From JBAYST01 sp041676005 (GTDB lineage Bacteria; Bacillota_I; Bacilli_A; RFN20; CAG-826), in contig JBAYST010000037.1 in the NCBI GenBank assembly GCA_041676005.1, forward strand, positions 1-6,623: a stretch of DNA of 6,623 nt, given 5' to 3'. Made by a program: the position numbers and the translations under genes. Position 1 is the stretch's first letter. Each line of letters starts with the position of its first letter. Shown piece by piece: positions 1-5,641 of this stretch. The notes under the pieces were generated by a model, which saw only the letters and a list, made by a program, of their open reading frames with translations, did no database searches and was not told the origin of the DNA.

Positions 1-804
1 TATGAAAGTGGAGGCATCGGAACAACTGCAACTTTAGTTACTGATGTATCTACATTATCTGCTGGAGATATCATTGTCATCTCAACCTCTACTGGTCATG
101 CATTAGGCGCTGCAAATGGAACATTCCGAAGCAGTACTTCAGTCACTATCTCTGGCAACAAAATTACCTCTTTAGGTAGCGCTACACTTCTCACACTTGG
201 TGGAAGTTCAGGAGCTTGGACTCTTTCTAATGACACCGAATATCTTTATTACACTGGTTCAAAAAATACTCTTCAAACCGGAACTTCTTCTAGCTCTGGT
301 AATACTTGGAATATCACTATTACTAGTAATATCGCGACAATAACTAACGTTGCTTCTCCAACTAGAGTTATGCAATATAATAATAGTTCTCCGCGATACG
401 CGTGCTACACTTCTTCGCAAGTAAAACCTAGTATTTATAAAGTAGACGCCTCAACACCTTTATATAACTATGATTATTTAATTGATGTTCTTGATGGTGA
501 TTACTGCACGATGGATTTAGCGGGCCTTAATCTCATTTATACTCGTTATAATGCAATGACTTCAACGGAAATCACGCATTTCAATTCAACGATTATCACC
601 GGTCAAGATTCTAATGAATATACCGGTCTAGAAGCTTATACTGAAGCGATGCTCAGAAGAACTAAACTTCAAGGATCTGCAATCTCAAATATTTCTATGG
701 ATTTATTTACAAATAATCAATTCCTCTACTTGACTATCGGAATTTCTACTTTATCAATTATCGCGATATTCTCGTACTTCTTAATGAGAAAAAAATATTC
801 TTAA
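1..804 (+). CDS. Surface protein with C-terminal membrane anchor (5'-truncated by window)
   Basis: The frame is open from base 1, so the true start lies upstream; 267 codons are visible and end in TAA. The first ~145 residues are rich in Ser, Thr, Gly and Asn and look like beta-strand surface modules: an AGDIIVIST stretch, an ALGAANG turn, a YLYYTGS strand, and a closing segment reading TRVMQYNNSSPRYACYTSSQ. I recall similar modules from secreted or cell-wall proteins of Bacilli and Mycoplasmatota-like gut bacteria. A second part (residues ~150-215) contains two Tyr/Leu-rich, probably helical stretches. The C-terminus has about 21 hydrophobic residues (bases ~721-783) followed by RKKYS, a typical stop-transfer anchor, so most of the protein should face outward. 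There is no LPXTG motif. The ATG at 370 lies mid-module with no ribosome binding site and is not the start. Function is unknown; the catalytic or binding part, if any, is outside the window. Confidence 0.8.
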   Translation, partial: YESGGIGTTATLVTDVSTLSAGDIIVISTSTGHALGAANGTFRSSTSVTISGNKITSLGSATLLTLGGSSGAWTLSNDTEYLYYTGSKNTLQTGTSSSSGNTWNITITSNIATITNVASPTRVMQYNNSSPRYACYTSSQVKPSIYKVDASTPLYNYDYLIDVLDGDYCTMDLAGLNLIYTRYNAMTSTEITHFNSTIITGQDSNEYTGLEAYTEAMLRRTKLQGSAISNISMDLFTNNQFLYLTIGISTLSIIAIFSYFLMRKKYS

Positions 805-825
805 AATTTTAACGTGATAATATTT

Positions 826-867
826 AAAAACGACCGCTGAGGTTCATTGAGAACTAGCGGTCTTTTT
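826..867 (+). terminator. Rho-independent terminator of the surface-protein gene
   Basis: GACCGCT (832-838) pairs with AGCGGTC (856-862). Inside it, GTTC (842-845) pairs with GAAC (851-854) around a 5-base loop. The stem is flanked by A5 (826-830) and followed by T5 (863-867), so it could work in both directions. It starts about 20 bases after the stop codon. Confidence 0.9.
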
Positions 868-920
868 AATTAAAATATAATGAATTATTTTAGAGAGTAA
901 GCCGTTTTTATGAAGTTTTA

Positions 921-950
921 TGAACAAAAACTAAAATATACATTTATATT
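921..950 (+). promoter_or_regulatory. Candidate promoter for the lipoprotein gene
   Basis: A -35-like TGAACA (921-926, 4 of 6 to consensus) is separated by 18 bases from TATATT (945-950, 5 of 6). Transcription would start near 957, giving a leader of about 40 bases. The assignment is a visual match in very AT-rich DNA, so it is tentative. A later TGCTAAACT (971-979) looks like an extended -10 but would start transcription inside the ribosome binding site. Confidence 0.4.
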
Positions 951-957
951 TAGTTTT
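926..957. repeat. Imperfect inverted repeat over the lipoprotein promoter
   Basis: AAAACTAAAATATA (927-940) is the reverse complement of TATATTTAGTTTT (945-957) apart from one extra base, around a CATT loop. It covers the spacer and -10 box of the candidate promoter. It could be an operator or a weak RNA hairpin. The low sequence complexity makes chance a real alternative. Confidence 0.45.
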
Positions 958-997
958 ATTTTTCTTTTAGTGCTAAACTGAATTTAAGGAGGAAAAA

Positions 998-1795
998 ATG
1001 AAAAAGATTGCAAAAATCGCAGCGTTATTCTTAGTTTTTGGCTTAGTCGCCTGTTCTGGAAAAGCCATTTCTAGAGGAGAAGCCATTGATATTTTGACTT
1101 CAATTGTCGAAAAAGAAGAGGCAGGAGAAATTGGGAACGTTGATGTGTTCAGAGTCGAGGAGATGGTTAAAATAGTCGAGGAACAGGGCACCTTAAAAAT
1201 TTCACAAATTACTGCCATTGATGGTAAAGCCAAACAGGTTTATTCTAAGCAAGAAATGCAAGTGATTGCAGACGGCGAAAATGAAACGTCTACCACTGAA
1301 CGGTGGATGTATAAAAAGAACAATGTTATTTATGATGTTTCTCGTAATGATGATGAGAAAGAATATTCGATTAGTGACGAGGAAGAAGATTTAGAATTTT
1401 TTAATGAAATGTTTGAAAATATAGATGCGTCGGTCAAAAGTTACTATAACTCATCTGGTTTTACTGCGAGTTTATCTTTACAGTATTTGAATGACCTTGA
1501 AGAAATCACCGCAGTCTCTTCGACAAGTATATCAATTGTGAGTGAGTCTCACAAATCAAAAGGACCGGGTCACCTTATCAGTGAGATTGTTTTGTCCTCA
1601 AATGATGAAGAAGGAGAACAAACCAGCCCCTCTAGTTTAAAATTCACTTTTACAAATTATCGATTGACGTTTGGAGAAGAATTGACTAAATCTCCTTTCA
1701 GTTCAAACGGAACAATGCTCAGTTCGGTGAATCTCAATTATACTCGCGCAAATATCTCTTTACCAAATATTACAGACTACACACTCGTTGAATAA
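998..1795 (+). CDS. Predicted lipoprotein of unknown function
   Basis: The product has 265 residues. The start is fixed by AAGGAGG (986-992) five bases before the ATG and by a textbook lipoprotein signal peptide: positive MKKIAK, a hydrophobic core, then lipobox L16-V17-A18-C19. Signal peptidase II should cut before Cys19, leaving the mature protein lipid-anchored on the outer face of the membrane. The mature part is acidic in its first half, with an Asp/Glu-rich stretch around residues 120-142. The second half has alternating strand-like segments (LKFTFTNYRLTF, VNLNYTRANISLP). This pattern resembles the half-barrel folds of LolA/LppX-like carrier lipoproteins, but I cannot see a diagnostic motif and do not assign a family. 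Only Cys19 is present as cysteine, which fits life outside the cell. It has its own candidate promoter and terminator, so its neighbours say little about its role. Confidence 0.88.
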   Translation: MKKIAKIAALFLVFGLVACSGKAISRGEAIDILTSIVEKEEAGEIGNVDVFRVEEMVKIVEEQGTLKISQITAIDGKAKQVYSKQEMQVIADGENETSTTERWMYKKNNVIYDVSRNDDEKEYSISDEEEDLEFFNEMFENIDASVKSYYNSSGFTASLSLQYLNDLEEITAVSSTSISIVSESHKSKGPGHLISEIVLSSNDEEGEQTSPSSLKFTFTNYRLTFGEELTKSPFSSNGTMLSSVNLNYTRANISLPNITDYTLVE

Positions 1796-1820
1796 ACTAT
1801 AATAAAATTTAAATGACACT

Positions 1821-1849
1821 AAAAGAGGCGATTTTCTGCCTCTTTTTTT
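1821..1849 (+). terminator. Terminator of the lipoprotein gene
   Basis: AAAAGAGGC (1821-1829) pairs perfectly with GCCTCTTTT (1838-1846) around an 8-base loop, and the T-run continues to 1849. It lies 25 bases after the stop codon. Confidence 0.92.
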
Positions 1850-1853
1850 AAGG

Positions 1854-1892
1854 TTTACATTACTTGTAAATCGGATTTTGTTATTGTAAAAT
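1854..1892 (+). promoter_or_regulatory. Candidate fba promoter with overlapping dyad
   Basis: TTGTAA (1864-1869) and TAAAAT (1887-1892, 5 of 6 to the -10 consensus) are spaced by an ideal 17 bases. Transcription should start near 1899, about 29 bases before the fba ATG. TTTACA (1854-1859) and TGTAAA (1865-1870) form a 6-5-6 dyad over the -35 box. TTGTAAA also recurs at 1884-1890, exactly 20 bases (two helical turns) after its copy at 1864-1870. This could be an operator; no regulator can be named from it. Confidence 0.55.
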
Positions 1893-1927
1893 TAACACGC
1901 TGAAAGAAGCAAGAAAAGGAGACTATT

Positions 1928-2872
1928 ATGCCTTTAGTCAATTCAAAAGAACTATTTAAAAAAGCTTACGAGCAAGGATACGCAATCGGAGCTTTTAATG
2001 TTAACAATATGGAAGTCGTTCAAGCGATTACCGAAGCTGCTAACGAACTGAGATCACCGATTATTCTACAAGTTTCAGCCGGTGCAAGAAAGTACGCTAA
2101 GCACGGTTATTTAATGGCTTTGGTTGAAGCCGCTATCAAAGATACAAATATTCCAATCGTCCTTCATCTCGATCACGGAGACAGTTTTGAACTCTGTAAA
2201 GAATGTATCGATGGTGGATTTACTTCTGTCATGATCGATGGTTCTAAGTATTCGTTTGAAGAAAATATTGCTCTAACAAAAAAAGTCGTCGATTATGCTC
2301 ATGCTCACAATCCTTATATCACTGTTGAAGGCGAACTCGGAACTTTAGCAGGCATCGAAGATGATGTCCACGTTAAAGAGGATGAAGCACAATTCACCAA
2401 TCCTGACCAAGTCGAAGAATTCGTCAAAAGAACTGGAGTCGATTCACTTGCAATCGCAATTGGTACTTCTCACGGTGCATACAAATTTAAGCCAGGTCAA
2501 AAACCTCGATTGAGATTTGATGTTCTTGAAGAAATTTCGCGTCGTCTTCCAAATTTCCCAATCGTCCTTCACGGAGCGTCTAGTGTTCCACAAGAATATG
2601 TGAAGATGATTAACGAACACGGTGGCAAAATGCCTGATGCAATTGGAATTCCTGAAGCATTACTCGCACAAGCAGCGAAAATGGCGGTTTGTAAAATCAA
2701 TATCGATTCTGACCTTCGTCTATCGATGACTGGGACAATTCGTAAACATCTAGTCGAACATCCAGACCATTTCGATCCTCGCCAATACATGGCAGATGCT
2801 CGGGCTGCGACCAAAGAACTCGTCAAACATAAAATCAAAAACGTTCTTGGTTCAGACGGAAAAGCTGATTAA
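1928..2872 (+). CDS. fba: Fructose-1,6-bisphosphate aldolase, class II
   Basis: This cytosolic zinc enzyme reversibly splits fructose 1,6-bisphosphate into dihydroxyacetone phosphate and glyceraldehyde 3-phosphate, in glycolysis and gluconeogenesis. The 314 residues match the usual ~305-315 of the bacterial/amitochondriate-protist branch of class II aldolases. Visible motifs in order: GAFNVNN (21-27); HLDHGD (80-85), with the catalytic Asp82 and zinc ligand His83; VEGELG (133-138), with its conserved glutamates; SHG (181-183), zinc ligand His182; LHGASS (214-219), zinc ligand His215 in the phosphate-binding loop; and KINIDSDLR (256-264), the substrate-binding segment. The C-terminal HPDHFDPRQYM is typical of this branch. 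The ATG follows AAAAGGAGA with about 6 bases of spacing. Tagatose-bisphosphate aldolases share this fold, but overall motif agreement favours fructose bisphosphate. It has its own promoter and terminator. Confidence 0.96.
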   Translation: MPLVNSKELFKKAYEQGYAIGAFNVNNMEVVQAITEAANELRSPIILQVSAGARKYAKHGYLMALVEAAIKDTNIPIVLHLDHGDSFELCKECIDGGFTSVMIDGSKYSFEENIALTKKVVDYAHAHNPYITVEGELGTLAGIEDDVHVKEDEAQFTNPDQVEEFVKRTGVDSLAIAIGTSHGAYKFKPGQKPRLRFDVLEEISRRLPNFPIVLHGASSVPQEYVKMINEHGGKMPDAIGIPEALLAQAAKMAVCKINIDSDLRLSMTGTIRKHLVEHPDHFDPRQYMADARAATKELVKHKIKNVLGSDGKAD

Positions 2873-2885
2873 TTAAATATCTAAT

Positions 2886-2926
2886 AAACGCATCACTCAT
2901 AACATCTATGATGCGTTTTTTTATTT
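2886..2926 (+). terminator. Terminator of fba
   Basis: AAACGCATCA (2886-2895) pairs perfectly with TGATGCGTTT (2909-2918) around a 13-base loop and runs into T-rich sequence to about 2928. It begins 14 bases after the fba stop codon. On the minus strand the same stem is followed by TTTATTAG, a poorer T-tract, so it might weakly terminate transcripts from the other side. Confidence 0.9.
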
Positions 2927-3049
2927 TTTGACTTTGCTACTTAAAGCATATGGATTGAATTTTTGGATAAGACGTCTTACTTTTATATTGTCATTATTAT
3001 TCTTCATCGATTTTGAAAGCTTTAAATCATCATCAAATCTGCATCCCAT
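2921..3049 (-). CDS. Possible 42-residue hypothetical protein (minus strand)
   Basis: On the minus strand an ATG (3049-3047) opens a 42-codon frame ending in TAA (2923-2921), directly beside the fba terminator. The product starts MGCRFDDDLKLSKS, has a KNNND stretch, and ends with a basic tail RRLIQKFNPYALSSKVKK, so it is hydrophilic and positive at the C-terminus. An in-frame TGA lies five codons upstream of the ATG, so the frame is not the tail of a longer intact gene. I see no Shine-Dalgarno sequence before the ATG (upstream is AATAATTTATTTT), and I do not recognise the protein. It could be a small gene, the remnant of a decayed one, or a chance frame in AT-rich DNA. The last is not unlikely at this length. 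Confidence 0.22.
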   Translation of the reverse strand: MGCRFDDDLKLSKSMKNNNDNIKVRRLIQKFNPYALSSKVKK

Positions 3050-3082
3050 AAAATAAATTATTCAAATTGTTAAGCATAAATT

Positions 3083-3137
3083 TTAAAGTATTAGACATTG
3101 TCTAAAATAATGTGTTTTTCCTAAAAAAATACTTTAA
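3083..3137. promoter_or_regulatory. Palindrome TTAGACA-T-TGTCTAA overlapping a 10-base inverted repeat
   Basis: TTAGACA (3091-3097) and TGTCTAA (3099-3105) form a perfect 7-1-7 dyad, about 145 bases before nrdD. Overlapping its left end, TTAAAGTATT (3083-3092) is the exact reverse complement of AATACTTTAA (3128-3137). The dyad overlaps the -10 or -35 of two of the possible nrdD promoters, as expected for a repressor site. The 7-1-7 geometry is the one used by Fur-family regulators (Fur, PerR, Zur), but the bases do not match their known consensus well, so the regulator is unknown. Confidence 0.5.
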
Positions 3138-3162
3138 GAGAGAGCGTTAAAATAATAGAATA

Positions 3163-3227
3163 GGAATGCTAACAAAAATAACCATCATGTTCCAAACCAA
3201 ATTTGTTAGAGCAAAAGCAATTTTTTT
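3163..3227 (+). promoter_or_regulatory. Possible structured RNA leader of nrdD
   Basis: TGC-TAACAAA (3167-3176) can pair with TTTGTTA-(GA)-GCA (3202-3213), leaving a two-base bulge, and a T7 tract follows at 3221-3227. GGAA (3163-3166) can also pair with TTCC (3190-3193) inside the loop, which would make either an alternative fold or a pseudoknot. The arrangement suggests attenuation or control of ribosome access, but the stem is AT-rich and the T-tract is 7 bases from it. It matches no riboswitch class I know. Confidence 0.3.
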
Positions 3228-3248
3228 ATCATAATTGGAGGAAATAGT

Positions 3249-5636
3249 ATGATCAACGTAATTAAAAGAAATGGTGAAATAGTCGAATTTTCAATTGAGA
3301 AAATCGAAGAAGCAATTGAAAAAGCTTTCGTTGCCGAACATAAATCTTATAACGACGAAATCATTCAACTCCTCGCATTGAAAGTGACCGCTGATTTCAA
3401 TAAAAAAATAAAAAATGAGACAATCTCGGTTGAGGATATTCAAGATTCAGTCGAAAACGTCCTCATCGCTGCGAATTATGTCGACGTTGCTAAATCATAC
3501 ATGATTTACCGCAAACGTCATGAAAACTTAAGACAAATTAAGAACACTAATCTCGATTATAAAAATGTCGTCGATAATTATTTGAAAATCAACGACTGGA
3601 GAGTAAAAGAAAATTCGACTGTCACTTATTCGGTAGGAGGTTTAATCCTCTCTAATTCTGGAGCGGTCACCGCGAATTATTGGCTGAGCGAAATTTATGA
3701 CCCAGAAATTGCTAATGCACATCGAAATGCGGATATTCATCTCCATGATTTATCGATGTTGACCGGCTATTGCGCTGGTTGGTCGCTTAGACAACTGATC
3801 AAAGAGGGCTTAGGAGGCGTTCCTGGAAAAATCACTTCTTCTCCGGCTTCTCATCTATCAACTTTATGTAACCAAATGGTCAATTTCCTCGGGATTATGC
3901 AAAATGAATGGGCAGGCGCTCAAGCTTTTTCATCCTTTGATACTTATTTAGCCCCGTTTGTCAAAGTCGATAATCTCACTTATAAACAAGTCAAACAATG
4001 CATTCAATCGTTCATCTATGGAGTTAACACACCTTCTAGGTGGGGAACTCAAGCCCCGTTTAGTAATATCACTCTCGATTGGGTCGTTCCTAACGATATG
4101 GCGGAATTAAATTGCCTCGTCGGAGGAAAAGAAATGGATTTCAAATATAAAGATTGTGTTGAAGAGATGAAGATGATCAACAAGGCCTTTATCGAAATCA
4201 TGATTGAAGGTGACGCTAATGGAAGAGGATTTCAATATCCGATTCCAACCTATTCAATTACCAAAGACTTTGATTGGAGTGAAACCGAAAACAATAAACT
4301 CCTCTTTGAAATGGCAGCTAAATACGGAACTCCGTATTTCTCTAATTACGTCAATTCAGATATGGAACCTTCTGACGTTCGCTCAATGTGTTGCAGACTA
4401 AGGCTCGACCTTCGCGAATTAAGAAAAAAATCAGGTGGATTTTTCGGAAGTGGAGAATCGACTGGCTCAATTGGAGTCGTGACAATCAATATGCCGCGCA
4501 TCGCATATTTATCAACTGACGAAAATGATTTTTATGAAAAATTGAACCATGTAATGGATATCGCTGCGCGTTCTTTAAAAGTCAAAAGAAACACAATTGC
4601 TTCTTTGCTCGATGCAGGTCTATATCCATATACAAAACGTTATTTAGGTAATTTCGACAATCACTTTTCAACCATTGGTCTACTCGGGATGAATGAGACT
4701 TGTTTAAATGCCCGATGGATCAAAGCACCACTTTCTGATACAAAAGCCCAAACGTTTACTAAAAATGTTCTCAATCACATGAGAGAACGTCTCTCCAATT
4801 ACCAAGTTCGCTACGGTGATTTATATAACTTAGAAGCAACTCCAGCAGAATCGACTTCGTATCGCCTTGCAAAACACGATCGAATTCAATTTCCAAACAT
4901 CATCACTGCAAGTGAAAATGATCAAGTTCCATATTATACGAACTCATCACACTTACCTGTCGGTTATACAGACGACATCTTCTCTGCTCTTGATATTCAA
5001 GATGACTTACAAACTCTTTACACTTCAGGAACGGTCTTCCATACTTTTCTTGGAGAAAAACTTCCATCTTGGAAATCATGCATGAACTTAGTCAAGAAAA
5101 TTGCAGAGAATTACCACATTCCATATTACACAATTTCTCCGACTTATTCGGTTTGTAAAGATCACGGATATTTCAAAGGCGAAGTCTTAACTTGCCCGAA
5201 CTGCGGCAATAAAACTGAAGTTTATTCCCGCATTACCGGTTATTATCGCCCGATTCAAAATTGGAATGATGGAAAAACTCAAGAATACAAACAAAGAAAG
5301 GAGTACGATATGAACAACTCTAAATTAACTAACGACAATTGCTCGCCGACCACCGGTTGCGCTTTACCCGATCTAGAAATCGATGGAGCCGTCGAAATAA
5401 ACAAAAACACGATGCTTTTTGCAACTCACACTTGTCCGAATTGTAAAATGGCGAAAATGCTCTTAGATAAAGCCGGTATCAAGTATGACCTCATCTACGC
5501 TGATGAAGAAGAAAATAAAGAAATAGCTTTACGTTACAACGTTTTAAAAGTGCCAACTCTTTTTGTTCCAAAAGATAATGGTTATGAGGTGTTTGAAAAC
5601 GCTTCTAACATTAAAGATTTTATCGAAAGGAAGTAA
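3249..5636 (+). CDS. nrdD: Anaerobic ribonucleoside-triphosphate reductase (class III) with fused C-terminal redoxin
   Basis: This oxygen-sensitive glycyl-radical enzyme reduces ribonucleoside triphosphates to dNTPs. The start follows GGAGG (3237-3241) with 7 bases of spacing. Domains in the 795 residues are as follows. An ATP-cone (about 1-92) senses ATP/dATP. The ten-stranded barrel carries an active-site cysteine in TGYC175 and the SMCCRLRLD pair (Cys381/382) before the GSGESTGSIGVVTINMPR loop. A zinc site uses Cys636, His639, Cys649 and Cys652. The glycyl-radical loop RITGY has the radical on Gly664. The canonical enzyme ends near residue 687. A linker with Cys698 and Cys704 then leads to a glutaredoxin/NrdH-like domain (718-795) with active site THTC729-P-N-C732 and cis-proline motif KVPT (767-770). 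RITGY instead of E. coli's RVCGY, plus the redoxin, points to the thioredoxin-type rather than formate-type subgroup. The downstream flavoprotein is the likely reductant. The activase NrdG is absent from the window. Confidence 0.96.
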   Translation: MINVIKRNGEIVEFSIEKIEEAIEKAFVAEHKSYNDEIIQLLALKVTADFNKKIKNETISVEDIQDSVENVLIAANYVDVAKSYMIYRKRHENLRQIKNTNLDYKNVVDNYLKINDWRVKENSTVTYSVGGLILSNSGAVTANYWLSEIYDPEIANAHRNADIHLHDLSMLTGYCAGWSLRQLIKEGLGGVPGKITSSPASHLSTLCNQMVNFLGIMQNEWAGAQAFSSFDTYLAPFVKVDNLTYKQVKQCIQSFIYGVNTPSRWGTQAPFSNITLDWVVPNDMAELNCLVGGKEMDFKYKDCVEEMKMINKAFIEIMIEGDANGRGFQYPIPTYSITKDFDWSETENNKLLFEMAAKYGTPYFSNYVNSDMEPSDVRSMCCRLRLDLRELRKKSGGFFGSGESTGSIGVVTINMPRIAYLSTDENDFYEKLNHVMDIAARSLKVKRNTIASLLDAGLYPYTKRYLGNFDNHFSTIGLLGMNETCLNARWIKAPLSDTKAQTFTKNVLNHMRERLSNYQVRYGDLYNLEATPAESTSYRLAKHDRIQFPNIITASENDQVPYYTNSSHLPVGYTDDIFSALDIQDDLQTLYTSGTVFHTFLGEKLPSWKSCMNLVKKIAENYHIPYYTISPTYSVCKDHGYFKGEVLTCPNCGNKTEVYSRITGYYRPIQNWNDGKTQEYKQRKEYDMNNSKLTNDNCSPTTGCALPDLEIDGAVEINKNTMLFATHTCPNCKMAKMLLDKAGIKYDLIYADEEENKEIALRYNVLKVPTLFVPKDNGYEVFENASNIKDFIERK
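5297..5312 (+). promoter_or_regulatory. Internal ribosome binding site and start codon inside nrdD
   Basis: AAAGGAG (5297-5303), preceded by AAAG, stands six bases before an ATG (5310-5312) that is in frame with nrdD (Met688). This is as strong as the ribosome binding sites of the other genes here. It falls exactly between the end of the reductase proper (KQRKEYD) and the redoxin linker. It is formed by AAG GAG codons, although the gene mostly uses AAA for Lys and GAA for Glu. Confidence 0.5.
5310..5636 (+). other. Redoxin module of nrdD, possibly also made as a free 108-residue protein
   Basis: Starting at Met688, this in-frame segment would give a 108-residue protein. It has a short Asn/Thr-rich tail bearing a Cys-x5-Cys pair (residues 11 and 17 of the short form), followed by a complete glutaredoxin/NrdH-like fold: strand MLFATHT, active site CPNC (42-45), helix KMAKMLLDKAGI, strand YDLIYAD, cis-Pro loop KVPTLFVP and a final helix NIKDFIERK. 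Nothing needed for a redoxin is missing. Whether it is translated on its own is an inference from the internal ribosome binding site. Otherwise it is only the C-terminal domain of NrdD. Confidence 0.35.
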
Positions 5637-5641
5637 ATTTT

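Larger units (their letters stand above)
2930..3248. other. Intergenic/leader region upstream of nrdD
   Basis: This non-coding stretch (apart from the doubtful minus-strand ORF) holds three things. One is a perfect 12-base palindrome TAAGACGTCTTA (2968-2979). The second is a 15-base palindrome at 3091-3105, overlapping a wider inverted repeat. The third is a potential RNA hairpin with a T7 tract just before the nrdD ribosome binding site. No promoter stands out. Candidates are TTGTTA (3067-3072) with TATTAG (3089-3094) at 16 bases, TTGTCT (3098-3103) with TAAAAA (3122-3127) at 18, and TTTAAG (3133-3138) with TAGAAT (3156-3161) at 17. I see no NrdR-box-like sequence and no recognisable known riboswitch. 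Confidence 0.6.

Noticed and set aside
319..330. Perfect palindrome ATTACTAGTAAT
   Set aside because: It lies within coding sequence for Thr/Ser/Asn repeats of the surface protein, where such AT-rich palindromes arise easily.
974..979. TAAACT with upstream TG as an extended -10 box for the lipoprotein gene
   Set aside because: Transcription would begin at about 986, inside the ribosome binding site, leaving no usable leader.
973..1233. Minus-strand ORF opposite the lipoprotein gene
   Set aside because: It lies antisense to a gene with a clear signal peptide and ribosome binding site; Ser/Ile/Phe-rich product with no recognisable features.
2569..2838. Minus-strand ORF opposite fba
   Set aside because: It mirrors the conserved coding sequence of the aldolase and has no ribosome binding site or motif of its own.
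3148..3245. Hydrophobic minus-strand reading (KKIAFALTNLVWNMMV...) that looks like a membrane segment
   Set aside because: It has no start near it, its frame simply continues into the antisense of nrdD, and T-rich antisense DNA readily gives hydrophobic residues.
2873..3248. Cobalamin riboswitch or NrdR box upstream of nrdD
   Set aside because: No conserved cobalamin-riboswitch core and no ACAC-TATATA-GTGT-like box could be found by eye on either strand.
4204..4401. Plus-strand ORF inside nrdD in another frame
   Set aside because: It is wholly inside conserved NrdD sequence and is a frame shadow.
4867..5085. Plus-strand ORF inside nrdD in another frame
   Set aside because: Frame shadow of nrdD; no initiation signal.
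5195..5206. CPNC at NrdD 649-652 as a second redoxin active site
   Set aside because: It is half of the zinc site (with Cys636 and His639) next to the glycyl loop; the redoxin active site is the separate CPNC at 729-732.
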